Positions 25,259 to 32,698 of a DNA stretch of 38,531 bases are shown here, piece by piece (position 1 is the stretch's first letter; every line of letters begins with the position of its first letter). Source of the stretch: an uncultured Clostridia bacterium. GTDB taxonomy: Bacteria; Bacillota; Clostridia; Christensenellales; UBA1242. Where the stretch lies: the NCBI GenBank assembly GCA_947366545.1, contig CANBAL010000011.1:1-38531 (forward strand), written 5' to 3'. The translations under genes were made by a program, and so were the position numbers. The notes below the pieces were generated by a model. That model had not been told where the DNA came from. It saw only the letters and a list, made by a program, of their open reading frames with translations, and ran no database searches.

Positions 25259-26725
25259 TTACAAGATTTTCACTTCGCCGCTCAGCCAACTTTCAAAAAA
25301 TCCCTCTAGCCTATACCCCGTGCTGTTCTCAAAACTTGATATCATTTCGGCAGGGCTGGCGTTTTTATAACTATACCTTCGATAGTACTCTCGCAGTGCC
25401 TTTGTGAATTTCCGCTGACCAACCATTTCCCTTAAAGTGTTGAACATAAGCACCCCTTTGGTGTAAGTGCAATGCACATATTCAGGCTCGGTGGCAAACT
25501 CGTCCAAACTGCGTGCCATGGAGGTATCAACACTGCCACTAACACTGGTGTACACCTCGACAAACCTTTTATATGTGTTTGTTGCACTAGAAATCAAATC
25601 ATCAAAATTTTCATTGTACTCTGTGTGCTTTTCATAAAAAAGCATTGTGGAGTATTCGGTCAGCCCTTCATCCTGCCAAGCACTAGAGTACTCATTATTA
25701 CCAACCACACCATACCACCACTGGTGTGCAATTTCATGAACTATTACATATTGATATTCGCTGACACTAGAACAAGTGTCAGAAATCATAACAAGATTTG
25801 GATATTCCATACCACCATTTAAGAAATTTGTTTCAACAACATTTAATGTCTTATACGGATATTCGCCTATTGTTTCATTAAAGAACGCTACACTATCACA
25901 AGCCGCCTGCAAACTGGTTTCACTTGACGCGTCATTATAATAAAAGTAGTTCACTTTAATATTCTTAACCTCTTTGGAAGAGGACTTATACTTTTTTGAA
26001 AGGACAAAGCAGAAGTCTCTTATCTTATTCCCCTTAATGTGAGTTGTACACTTGCCGTCTTGATTGGAAGAAGAAATCACATCACCAGAGGAAACAAAAG
26101 TAAATTCTTCTGGATAAGTCACCTTCACTTTATAGTTTGAGGTTTCACTATAAAAGGGGTCGCCATTTGATGAGTACGGTTCTGTCATAAAGCCTTTTCC
26201 ACTTTCATAAACGCAGGCGATAGGATAGAAATTACCAAAATTTATTGCATTATTGCCGTAACCTAATCTATGATTAATGTTGGCAAGTTTCACCTCAAAA
26301 TTTATTTGAATAGACACTGATTCATCTGGGAAAAGTTCGGTAGGCAGGGTTACACTTAAAACATTTTTATCTTCGCCTATTATCTCAAACTGAAGTTCCG
26401 CCGCCTCTGATTTAACTGAGTTTATCGAAATATCACCATAACTTTCTCCATTTGGGAATGCCTTATCTTTGCTTGCCACCGCAACAGGCCTATTCTTGGC
26501 ATCCTCGCGAAAGGCATTTGGATAGAGATGAAACAGCAAATTTTTAAAGGATGTGTCGCTATTATTTACATAACAAATATCTTCCACCCCTGAAAGCACT
26601 TTAGTTTCATCATTATACTCCAAATTTAGATTATACTCACTTAAAGCCTGCGTAGTTTCACCACAACCTACCAGAGTAAGTGGCAACAAAAACATCATTA
26701 AAAAAACAAATATTACTTTTCTCAT
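25259..26725 (-). CDS. M1-family (gluzincin) metallopeptidase lipoprotein
   Basis: 488 residues. The signal peptide ends in lipobox LVGC (Cys21), so it is anchored on the outer face of the membrane. The zinc site is VIVHEIAHQWWYG (His330, Glu331, His334) with the third ligand Glu353 in QDEGLTEYS. FLNGGMEYPN (304-308) is the counterpart of the GAMEN exopeptidase motif, with Gly for Ala and Tyr for Asn. The N-terminal half is a beta-rich aminopeptidase-like domain; the C-terminal helical part is short compared with full M1 enzymes. Aminopeptidase activity on extracellular peptides is likely. No Shine-Dalgarno is clear before the ATG. Confidence 0.9.
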   Translation of the reverse strand: MRKVIFVFLMMFLLPLTLVGCGETTQALSEYNLNLEYNDETKVLSGVEDICYVNNSDTSFKNLLFHLYPNAFREDAKNRPVAVASKDKAFPNGESYGDISINSVKSEAAELQFEIIGEDKNVLSVTLPTELFPDESVSIQINFEVKLANINHRLGYGNNAINFGNFYPIACVYESGKGFMTEPYSSNGDPFYSETSNYKVKVTYPEEFTFVSSGDVISSSNQDGKCTTHIKGNKIRDFCFVLSKKYKSSSKEVKNIKVNYFYYNDASSETSLQAACDSVAFFNETIGEYPYKTLNVVETNFLNGGMEYPNLVMISDTCSSVSEYQYVIVHEIAHQWWYGVVGNNEYSSAWQDEGLTEYSTMLFYEKHTEYNENFDDLISSATNTYKRFVEVYTSVSGSVDTSMARSLDEFATEPEYVHCTYTKGVLMFNTLREMVGQRKFTKALREYYRRYSYKNASPAEMISSFENSTGYRLEGFFESWLSGEVKIL

Positions 26726-26812
26726 ACCATAATTTACGAAATCAAATTTAAAATCATTCTCATAATTCTTGTATATTTTTGACGATTATGTTAAAATCAC
26801 TTAGAGGTTATT

Positions 26813-28261
26813 ATGGCATTTTGTAAATATTCAACTGAATATATAGAAAGTTCTAAGACGGAAATTGATAACATTTTTATCTATGACTATCTTCCTTTCG
26901 CACAAGGAGAATTTGTAAAAGTATACATTTATGGTCTTTATAGGTGTAATAATTCCAGTGCTTTTGACAACACTTTAGAAAATTTTGCAAAGCAACTAAA
27001 TATGAGTGAAGAGGATGTCCTCGGTGCTTTTGAATTTTGGCAAGATCAAGGACTTGTACAAATCTTTAAAACAATTCCCGTTGAAGTAAGATATATACCG
27101 CCTCAAAACGCAAGAAATAGTATAAAACTATATAAACCTGAAAAATATCAAGTCTTTAATATGCGGGCACAAGAAATTTTTGAAGGCAAACGTGATATTT
27201 CCAAAACCGAGTATGGTGAGTATTATGACTTTATAGAGCGTTATCATATGGAGCAAGAGGCCCTTCTTATGATTATGAAATACTGTGTAGACAGTAAAGC
27301 CTCTGGCGTGGGCTATAACTATATATTAACGGTTGCACGCAACTGGGCAAACGAAGGTATTATTACTGTCAATGCTGTCGAAGATCGCCTTGAAGCACTT
27401 GAAAGTAAATCTCCAGAACTCGATACACTTTTAACCAGCGTTGGCATTAAAAGAAGGGCATATGTTGAAGAGCGTGCTCTTATGAATAAGTGGCTTAATG
27501 ACTACGGCTTTAATCTTGATGTAATTTTGCATCTTGCAAAAGATATGAAGAAAAAGTCGCGTTTCAGTTTTGAAAAACTTGACATGCAACTTACTAAATA
27601 TTACAGAATGAAACTGCTAACAATAAGTGAAATTGAAGATTTCGAAGATAACAAAAACAAACTTTATGACCTTGCAAAAGAGATTAATAAAACATTGGGA
27701 ATTTACTATGAATCACTTGAAAGTGAAGTAGAAAATTATATCATGATTTGGAATAATATGGGATTTGATAAAGAGGTCCTTTTAGAGATTGCTTTCTATT
27801 GTTTTAAAAATGGAATAAAAAAACTTGAGGGTATGAATAAATCTGTTAACAAATTCTATAAACTCGGGATTTTGACAAAAGAGGCACTTAATCAGCATTT
27901 AAATAGTGTATTTAAGGTGGATGAGGAAATTCAAAGTATTCTCATCACATTTGGGCTTAGCCGTGGTGTCAACTTTATTGACCGCGAAAATTACAAGACT
28001 TGGACGGAGAGTTGGAAGATGCCAAGTGAACTTATTTCTTATGGCGTATCACTTGCAAAAGGCAAAGAAAACCCTATGAAATATTTAAGCCGTGTGCTTA
28101 GTGACTGGCACACAAAAGGCATTATCAGTGTGGAAGAGGCCAAAAAGACCACTCCCCTTGAAACAAATGCTCCATCAAAAAAACAAAACTTTACTGGAAG
28201 AAGTTATACGCGTGAGCAGATGAACGCCCTATTCCAATCCATTGACGATATTGAAATTTAG
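26813..28261 (+). CDS. DnaD/DnaB-like replication initiation protein with four DDBH2-type repeats
   Basis: 482 residues. The N-terminal ~90 residues look like the DnaD winged-helix domain (VKVYIYGLYRC, SEEDVLGAFEFWQDQGLVQIF). I then see four helical repeats of the DnaD/DnaB C-terminal type at about 134-192, 222-277, 307-362 and 393-444; the first and last carry the Y-x6-W-x3-GI signature (YILTVARNWANEGI, YLSRVLSDWHTKGI). Characterised B. subtilis proteins have one such domain. In that species DnaD, DnaB and DnaI load the replicative helicase; here the DnaC/DnaI-like gene follows by 8 nt, supporting that role. AGAGG precedes the ATG, with TTGTAT-17-TAAAAT upstream. Confidence 0.88.
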   Translation: MAFCKYSTEYIESSKTEIDNIFIYDYLPFAQGEFVKVYIYGLYRCNNSSAFDNTLENFAKQLNMSEEDVLGAFEFWQDQGLVQIFKTIPVEVRYIPPQNARNSIKLYKPEKYQVFNMRAQEIFEGKRDISKTEYGEYYDFIERYHMEQEALLMIMKYCVDSKASGVGYNYILTVARNWANEGIITVNAVEDRLEALESKSPELDTLLTSVGIKRRAYVEERALMNKWLNDYGFNLDVILHLAKDMKKKSRFSFEKLDMQLTKYYRMKLLTISEIEDFEDNKNKLYDLAKEINKTLGIYYESLESEVENYIMIWNNMGFDKEVLLEIAFYCFKNGIKKLEGMNKSVNKFYKLGILTKEALNQHLNSVFKVDEEIQSILITFGLSRGVNFIDRENYKTWTESWKMPSELISYGVSLAKGKENPMKYLSRVLSDWHTKGIISVEEAKKTTPLETNAPSKKQNFTGRSYTREQMNALFQSIDDIEI

Positions 28262-28269
28262 GAGGAGAA

Positions 28270-29157
28270 ATGAATTATTTAGATAAAGCCTTACAAAAAA
28301 TAAATCAAAATAGGCTTGATGCTGAAAAAGTTGCAAGAGAAAACAAAGAAAATGCCCTTTCAAATCCTGATTTTGCAAAGAAATACAAAGAGTATATAAG
28401 TGAAGTTATTGCCGAGGCAAGAACTGGCAAAGTAAGTGGAAAACTAAGCAGCCTGAAAAAAGAAATTGATAATGCTTTAAAAAATCTTCATATCTCTTCG
28501 ATTGAGCCAGAGTACTCCTGCCCTAAATGTCATGACAATGGCTTTATTGACGGCAAACAATGTGACTGCCTAAAAAGAGAAATAAACAAAATACTTACCG
28601 AAGAAAGTGGCTTTGGCGAACTTATAGATTTCAAAGATGTGAAATTTGATGTTTTTACAAATCCTCAGTACATGAAAAAAGTATATGAAAAACTGCAGGC
28701 TTGGTGCAACAGCGATTTTAAGAAAAACATGGTTTATCTTAGTGGCGGCACAGGTACTGGAAAGACCTACCTTTTAAAATGTATGGCAAACGAACTTATC
28801 TCTCGCGGAAAACTTACCACCCTTGTAACGGCATACAAACTTAGCCAAGATTGTTTGAAAAGCCATGCAAGCCGTGATATCGAGAAAAAAGACGAAATTA
28901 TAAGCAAATATCTTGCAAGCGAAATTCTTTTTATTGATGACCTTGGCACCGAAGTGAATAACTCACCTATTACGAATAGTTATATCTACACAATCATTAA
29001 TGAAAGAAAGATGAGAAGGCTGCCAACAGTGATAACATCAAACTTGGATTTGGCGGATTTAAAAGACTATTATGATGAAAGAATTTACTCCCGCATTGCA
29101 GATGAGAATACAATCAAAATTTATCTTGAAGGCGAAGATTTGAGATTAAAAAAATGA
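28270..29157 (+). CDS. dnaI: DnaC/DnaI-like helicase loader ATPase
   Basis: AAA+ ATPase of the DnaC/DnaI/IstB group, 295 residues. The N-terminal part has a Cys cluster CPKCHDNGFIDGKQCDC (Cys84, 87, 98, 100), like the zinc-binding region of DnaI. Walker A is GGTGTGKT (159-166), Walker B LFIDDLGTE (219-227), and sensor I TVITSNLDL. It should hold or load the DnaB-type helicase hexamer. GGAGGAG lies before the ATG, and the stop of the DnaD-like gene is 8 nt upstream, so they form an operon. No transposase is nearby, which argues against IstB. Confidence 0.9.
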   Translation: MNYLDKALQKINQNRLDAEKVARENKENALSNPDFAKKYKEYISEVIAEARTGKVSGKLSSLKKEIDNALKNLHISSIEPEYSCPKCHDNGFIDGKQCDCLKREINKILTEESGFGELIDFKDVKFDVFTNPQYMKKVYEKLQAWCNSDFKKNMVYLSGGTGTGKTYLLKCMANELISRGKLTTLVTAYKLSQDCLKSHASRDIEKKDEIISKYLASEILFIDDLGTEVNNSPITNSYIYTIINERKMRRLPTVITSNLDLADLKDYYDERIYSRIADENTIKIYLEGEDLRLKK

Positions 29158-29176
29158 CCGCAAGGCCATTTTTTAT
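29150..29176. terminator. Bidirectional terminator between the helicase loader and metallo-hydrolase genes
   Basis: AAAAAATGACC-GCAA-GGCCATTTTTT, one mismatch in the stem, between convergent genes. Confidence 0.85.
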
Positions 29177-29790
29177 TATCTTGTTAAAAATCTTTTGAAC
29201 AAAGTTATATTACGCTTTTGGCGGCTGAAATCACTATCTTCGCCGTGCCCACTATGTGCAGTGGCAAAAGATACCCTACTTAGTTTATCAAGGCTTTTTA
29301 TCATATCCTCCTTACTTGAGCCTATTAGGTCGGTACGCCCTATCCCGTTTGAGAAAAGAGTATCACCAGCAAAGAGTTCTTCCCCCACCTTATAGCAAGT
29401 GCTACAAGGACTATGTCCCGCAGTAGAAAAGTACTCAACCCTAAAAGGTGATAAATCCAACTGACCATCACCACTTAGAAAGCGGAAGGCGGAATAATCT
29501 GTTATCGCAAAGCCATCCTCAGAATAATTGCTTTCTGCACTGCTTGCTATTTTCTTTCCATTCTCATTCATATAGACTTTACAATTAAACTCTTTAGCAT
29601 AATCTAGTGCATAATAGCAATGGTCAAAATGGGCGTGTGTCAAAAGTAGTGCCACCACCTTGGCACTCCCAATGGCCTTCTTCACCTCTTCTAGTTTGGC
29701 ACCGCTATCAATGACAAGTGCATGCCCGCCTTGAACTAGAACAAAAACATTTGCATCCATAAATTCTGCTTTAAGCCTTTTTATTTCCAT
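29176..29790 (-). CDS. Metallo-beta-lactamase-fold hydrolase (glyoxalase II-like)
   Basis: 204 residues. The binuclear metal site is THAHFDH (His52, His54, Asp56, His57), with further ligands in STAGHSPCSTC, FAGDTLF and TAHSGHGED. This is the glyoxalase II/persulfide dioxygenase-like group of small MBL proteins; substrate not predictable. The ATG has no Shine-Dalgarno, while TACAAT lies 7 nt upstream. Confidence 0.92.
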   Translation of the reverse strand: MEIKRLKAEFMDANVFVLVQGGHALVIDSGAKLEEVKKAIGSAKVVALLLTHAHFDHCYYALDYAKEFNCKVYMNENGKKIASSAESNYSEDGFAITDYSAFRFLSGDGQLDLSPFRVEYFSTAGHSPCSTCYKVGEELFAGDTLFSNGIGRTDLIGSSKEDMIKSLDKLSRVSFATAHSGHGEDSDFSRQKRNITLFKRFLTR

Positions 29791-29797
29791 AGCATAA

Positions 29798-29803
29798 ATT
29801 GTA
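29798..29803 (-). promoter_or_regulatory. -10 box of the metallo-hydrolase gene, leaderless type
   Basis: Extended -10 TGA-TACAAT on the minus strand, 7 nt before the ATG at 29790; TTGATT lies 16 nt upstream as -35. Confidence 0.5.
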
Positions 29804-29860
29804 TCACTTTCAATAAATTAATCAAAGTTTTTATGGGGTTATCTTAAAAGAAATTTATCA

Positions 29861-29888
29861 AAAAAAGACAGCATTTGCTGTCTTTTTC
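29861..29888 (-). terminator. Terminator after tRNA-Trp
   Basis: AAAAAGACAGC-AAAT-GCTGTCTTTTT hairpin immediately after the tRNA. Confidence 0.9.
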
Positions 29889-29891
29889 TTC

Positions 29892-29965
29892 TGGCAGGGG
29901 TGGAAGGAGTTGAACCCTCCTCTGGAGTTTTGGAGACTCTCATTCTACCGATGAACTACACCCCT
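29892..29965 (-). tRNA. tRNA-Trp (anticodon CCA)
   Basis: Cloverleaf by hand: acceptor AGGGGTG/CACCCCT, D stem GTTC/GAAT, anticodon stem AGAGT/ACTCC with loop CTCCAAA (anticodon CCA), T stem GAGGG/CCTTC (one G-T), T loop TTCAACT, discriminator G and encoded CCA. The 27-43 pair is an A-C mismatch. 74 nt with CCA. Confidence 0.95.
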
Positions 29966-29978
29966 ATATTACTTTCCT

Positions 29979-30007
29979 ATTTTACTATACTTTTGAAGGC
30001 TTGTCAA
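29979..30007 (-). promoter_or_regulatory. tRNA-Trp promoter
   Basis: TTGACA (30002-30007), 17-nt spacer, TAAAAT (29979-29984) on the minus strand, about 14 nt before the tRNA 5' end. Confidence 0.8.
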
Positions 30008-30020
30008 TTATTTAGACAAT

Positions 30021-30041
30021 AAAAAAGGTGCTTTTGCACCT
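30021..30041 (-). terminator. Terminator after mazF
   Basis: GGTGC-AAAA-GCACC with a T6 tail, overlapping the mazF stop codon. Confidence 0.85.
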
Positions 30042-30387
30042 AAAACCCTAATGATATTAAAATGGCTTTATTGACTTCCCGCATTTTATCTTCACCAAGG
30101 GTGGTTACCTTCTCCCTTAGTCGCCGCTTATCAAGGGTGCGGATTTGCTCTAATAGTGCCACCGAATTTTTGGGCAAGTTATACTCCACCGCAGACAATT
30201 CAATATGAGTGGGAAGTTTTGCCTTACCAAGTTGGCTTGTTATCGCGGACACGATTACCGTGGGCGAATACTTATTCCCAATATCGTTTTGAATAACAAG
30301 CACAGGTCGAACGCCACCCTGCTCACTTCCTACAACAGGGCTTAAATCAGCATAATAAATTTCTCCACGCTTAATCTGATCGACCAT
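30040..30387 (-). CDS. mazF: MazF/EndoA family mRNA interferase toxin
   Basis: 115 residues, closely patterned on B. subtilis Endo[63 protein letters not shown]. The catalytic Arg (Arg27) and Thr (Thr50) positions are filled. It is a sequence-specific single-strand ribonuclease in the family's known members. The ATG is inside the end of the upstream small gene (17-nt overlap), with AAAGGAAG as ribosome binding site, a toxin-antitoxin arrangement. Confidence 0.93.
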   Translation of the reverse strand: MVDQIKRGEIYYADLSPVVGSEQGGVRPVLVIQNDIGNKYSPTVIVSAITSQLGKAKLPTHIELSAVEYNLPKNSVALLEQIRTLDKRRLREKVTTLGEDKMREVNKAILISLGF

Positions 30388-30598
30388 ACTTCCTTTCTGT
30401 TACTTTATAATCTTCAAGGTCGGCACGCTCTAAATCTTCGAGATTACCATAAACCCTTTTTAGAACATCCTCCTCTACTTGCATATTATGCTGTAAGGAT
30501 GCAAAAGTTTCCTCGTCCGCCTCGCTTAAAATGTCTATTTTCTTCCTTTCGTCATCTTTCATTTTTTTTCTTAAAGCACTAGACCATTTCTTGAACAT
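30371..30598 (-). CDS. Candidate MazF antitoxin, not ribbon-helix-helix
   Basis: 75 residues, strongly charged ([40 protein letters not shown]), probably helical. It occupies the antitoxin position: upstream of and overlapping mazF by 17 nt, with AAGGAG before its own ATG. In Bacillus the partner is a ribbon-helix-helix EndoAI; I see no such strand-helix-helix pattern nor an AbrB-type fold here. It may be an unusual antitoxin, an antitoxin that lost its DNA-binding domain, or an unrelated protein. Confidence 0.7.
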   Translation of the reverse strand: MFKKWSSALRKKMKDDERKKIDILSEADEETFASLQHNMQVEEDVLKRVYGNLEDLERADLEDYKVTERKYGRSD

Positions 30599-30662
30599 AA
30601 TTATCTCCTTACACGCAATTTTCTAAACATAGTGTGAGAATTTTAATTGCATTTATACAAAC

Positions 30663-30684
30663 AAAAACCACCTGGGGTGGTTTC
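30663..30684 (-). terminator. Terminator after acpS
   Basis: AAACCACC-CCAG-GTGGTTT type hairpin followed by T-rich sequence on the minus strand; it separates acpS from the mazF pair. Confidence 0.85.
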
Positions 30685-30700
30685 TTAATTATTTAACAGG

Positions 30701-31057
30701 TTATTTTATTATTGCTATTGCTGTGGCGTAATTTTTAGTGTGGGAAAGGGAAACTTCCACAGTTTGTCCATAATGGAAAGCGTCCATTTCTTGTTTGGCT
30801 TTTCCTGAAAGTTCGACATAAGGTTTGCCGGACTTCTCATGGCAAAGTTTGATATCACGAAAGGACACCCCACTTCCGCCAAGGTTAAGCGCTTTTATCA
30901 CTGCCTCTTTAACTGCCCAAAGCGCAGCAAGTCTTTGAAGGGAGAGGGCTGGAGAAGTTTTGATATACGCTACTTCTTCTTCATCCGCAATCCTAGACAT
31001 AAATTTATCGTCCAAAGTAAAGCGGTCTACTTCAACAAGATCAATCCCTATCATCAT
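30701..31057 (-). CDS. acpS: Holo-[acyl-carrier-protein] synthase AcpS
   Basis: Transfers 4'-phosphopantetheine from CoA to acyl carrier protein. IGIDLVEVDRF holds the metal-binding Asp; AALWAVKEAVIKAL gives the W(A/S)xKEA motif; VEVSLSHTKNYATAIAI ends the fold. 118 residues. The ATG at 31057 is chosen because GGGAGG lies just upstream; the next codon is also ATG. It overlaps the recX 3' end by 17 nt, so it is coupled. Confidence 0.94.
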   Translation of the reverse strand: MMIGIDLVEVDRFTLDDKFMSRIADEEEVAYIKTSPALSLQRLAALWAVKEAVIKALNLGGSGVSFRDIKLCHEKSGKPYVELSGKAKQEMDAFHYGQTVEVSLSHTKNYATAIAIIK

Positions 31058-31658
31058 ACACCTCCCGTGCCACACGCCCTATAAGTGAAAGTTCAAAACC
31101 CCGACCGACAAGGTGTGAGAAAAGTTTTTGTTTTGTCTTTTGGTCCCACTGCTTATTTTTCATGTATTTTATAGTAAGATTACGGCAGGTCTCATACTGC
31201 TCATCTTCATCTAATAGTTCGTCAAGTTTTTCTTCAACCACATCCGCTGGCACGCCTTTTGAAAGAAGGTCATATTTAAGTTTTCTTCTTCCCTTCATAT
31301 GCGAATATGCGCCTATGTAATTTTCAGCATACACGCCGTCATTAATATAGCCATAGTCTTGAAGTTTATCTATCGCCCTATCAATACACTCCTCAGGATA
31401 GCCTTTCTCTTTAAGGTAATCTCTGAGTAGTTTTTCGGTTTTCATACTTTTTTCAAGCACACCAAGTGCGCGGTCAAAACAAGCAAGGTCGCCATTTACA
31501 ATTTTGACTTTATCAATCTCCTCTTGGGCTACCTCCTGCCCCGTCTTCCATTTATATTTTGCAAGTATCTCAGCCTCAAAAGTGCCTATATAGTTTTCAT
31601 CAACATAGACATTGTATCTAAAACCCTTGCCCACCTTTTTAATCTCTGTAATCTGCAT
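31041..31658 (-). CDS. recX: Regulatory protein RecX
   Basis: 205 residues, with the three-helix repeat pattern: RALGVLEKSMKTEKLLRDYLKEKGYPEECIDRAIDKLQDYGYINDGVYAENYI is the diagnostic RecX core (written here in part). Members bind RecA filaments and dampen recombination. recA is not in the window. AGGAGG precedes the ATG, 8 nt after yigZ. The order yigZ-recX-acpS is overlapping or tightly spaced. Confidence 0.9.
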   Translation of the reverse strand: MQITEIKKVGKGFRYNVYVDENYIGTFEAEILAKYKWKTGQEVAQEEIDKVKIVNGDLACFDRALGVLEKSMKTEKLLRDYLKEKGYPEECIDRAIDKLQDYGYINDGVYAENYIGAYSHMKGRRKLKYDLLSKGVPADVVEEKLDELLDEDEQYETCRNLTIKYMKNKQWDQKTKQKLFSHLVGRGFELSLIGRVAREVYDDRD

Positions 31659-31666
31659 AAAGCCTC

Positions 31667-32017
31667 CTAATCAAAAAGCATGCTTGTGGTGTGAGTATAT
31701 GCCCGCACAAGTCCACCTGCGCCAAGTTTTATACCACCAAAATAACGGACAATAAACACGCACACATTTTTAACATTTTTCTTTTGAAGAACATTAAGTA
31801 TTGGTCGCCCCGCCGTGCCAGAAGGCTCCCCGTCATCCACCGCCTTTTCAGCAAACGGAGTTTCTATTTTATAAGCATAACAAATATGAGTGGCTTTTTT
31901 ATGCTGTGCCTTTAACTCCCCAAGTGCCACCTTAATATTTTCTAAATTAGCGCTTTCCATGAGAAAGCCATAAAATTTTGACTTTTTCTCAATAAATTCA
32001 ACTTGTTTTGAAAACAT
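31667..32017 (-). CDS. yigZ: YigZ/IMPACT family protein, single UPF0029 domain
   Basis: 116 residues from the ATG at 32017 (AAAGGAG upstream). The sequence EKKSKFYGFLMESAN, HKKATHICYAY, DDGEPSGTAGRPIL and VRYFGGIKLGAGGLVRAY is the UPF0029/IMPACT N-terminal domain. The usual ~200-residue YigZ also has a C-terminal DUF1949 domain, which is absent here. An in-frame start at 32098 exists only because the adjacent palindromic repeat is open in this frame; it has no family support. The repeat ends about 20 nt before the ATG, so any native promoter has been displaced. Confidence 0.85.
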   Translation of the reverse strand: MFSKQVEFIEKKSKFYGFLMESANLENIKVALGELKAQHKKATHICYAYKIETPFAEKAVDDGEPSGTAGRPILNVLQKKNVKNVCVFIVRYFGGIKLGAGGLVRAYTHTTSMLFD

Positions 32018-32037
32018 GAAACTCCTTTTATTTTCAT

Positions 32038-32076
32038 TGTCATTTCGACCGAAACGCAGTGGAGCGGAGAAATCTA
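32038..32076 (-). repeat. Dispersed palindromic repeat, copy 4, 3' of the GIY-YIG gene
   Basis: On the minus strand it begins TAGATTTCTCC and ends GGTCGAAATGACA. Its first three bases are the stop codon of the GIY-YIG gene. Inverted relative to copies 5 and 6. Confidence 0.9.
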
Positions 32077-32355
32077 ATTTGAAGATAAATCCCTCCACTC
32101 TGGGTTGAGTTCATTTATTATTGCAACTTTCTTTTCCCTTCTCCATCTTTTGATTTGTTTCTCGCGTTCAAGCGCTGCGTTTATATCATTACACTCTTCC
32201 ACATACACAAGTTTATTTATATTGTATCTTTCAGTAAACCCTTCAACTAATTTATTCTTGTGTTCATATACTCGCCGCACTATGTCATTGGTAACACCAA
32301 CATAGAGAGTTGAATTAGTAAAATTAGACATTATATATACATAATAAGTTTTCAT
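32074..32355 (-). CDS. GIY-YIG nuclease family protein (UPF0213-like)
   Basis: 93 residues forming a single GIY-YIG domain. YYVYIMSNFTNSTLYVGVTN carries the paired motif, here Y-V-Y and Y-V-G, followed by the catalytic-type Arg in DIVRRVYEHKN and Glu in AALEREKQIKRWRREKK, typical of the YhbQ/UPF0213 group. It should cut DNA with a metal ion. AAAGGA precedes the ATG. The stop codon TAG belongs to the flanking repeat. Small genes of this type occur widely without a known host function; the repeat flanks here suggest a mobile or repeat-associated role. Confidence 0.9.
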   Translation of the reverse strand: MKTYYVYIMSNFTNSTLYVGVTNDIVRRVYEHKNKLVEGFTERYNINKLVYVEECNDINAALEREKQIKRWRREKKVAIINELNPEWRDLSSN

Positions 32356-32379
32356 TGTTTTCCTTTTTTACGCTTACGC

Positions 32380-32408
32380 GAGATTTCTCCGCTACGGTCG
32401 AAATGACA
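32380..32408 (+). repeat. Dispersed palindromic repeat, copy 5, 5' of the GIY-YIG gene
   Basis: Short form, AGATTTCTCCGCTACGG then TCGAAATGACA; 28 nt identical to copy 2 at 1239-1266. Confidence 0.9.
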
Positions 32409-32421
32409 ATAAGTAAATTTT

Positions 32422-32464
32422 TAGATTTCTCCACTACGGGCTTTGCCCTTCGGTCGAAATGACA
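32422..32464 (+). repeat. Dispersed palindromic repeat, copy 6
   Basis: TAGATTTCTCC, a middle containing GGGC-TTT-GCCC, then TTCGGTCGAAATGACA. It ends 8 nt before the XRE gene stop and directly follows copy 5 in the same orientation. Confidence 0.9.
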
Positions 32465-32472
32465 AGGGGTGT

Positions 32473-32676
32473 TTAATCTTCAAGTCCTACAAGATAGTCG
32501 GCAGAAACACGAAAATATTTGGCGAGTGCGACAAGATTTTCAATATTTGGAATTCTAACCTCTCTTTCCCAACGGCTAATCGTATTCGCACTTACACCAA
32601 TAGAATTTCCTAATTTAGTAGTTGATAAGTTCTCATCAACTCTCAATTCTTTTAATCTTTCAGCAAAAATTTTCAT
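32473..32676 (-). CDS. XRE-family HTH repressor
   Basis: 67 residues, one Cro/CI-type helix-turn-helix: FAERLKELRVDENLSTTKLGNSIGVSANTISRWEREVRIPNIENLVALAKYF is a canonical XRE fold (given in part), with DYLVGLED at the end. No extra domain, so probably a small dimeric repressor. AAAGGAG precedes the ATG. It is divergent from another small HTH gene, with palindromic operators in between (32704-32775). Confidence 0.92.
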   Translation of the reverse strand: MKIFAERLKELRVDENLSTTKLGNSIGVSANTISRWEREVRIPNIENLVALAKYFRVSADYLVGLED

Positions 32677-32698
32677 ATAAATCTCCTTTTATATGAAA

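Larger units (their letters stand above)
32038..32408 (-). mobile_element. Candidate GIY-YIG repeat-bounded element
   Basis: A 371-bp unit: one 93-codon GIY-YIG gene with repeat copies 4 and 5 in inverted orientation at its two ends, so both outer termini read inward TGTCATTTCGACCG. Solo copies occur at 1162-1320 and 32422-32464. No target-site duplication is evident at the outer edges. The architecture parallels REPtrons, in which a RAYT nuclease gene is bracketed by inverted REP sequences, but no RAYT-type HUH motif is present. Confidence 0.5.

Noticed and set aside
28270..29157. IstB transposition helper of an IS21 element
   Set aside because: No IstA transposase or terminal inverted repeats; the gene has a DnaI-type Cys cluster and follows a DnaD-like gene by 8 nt.
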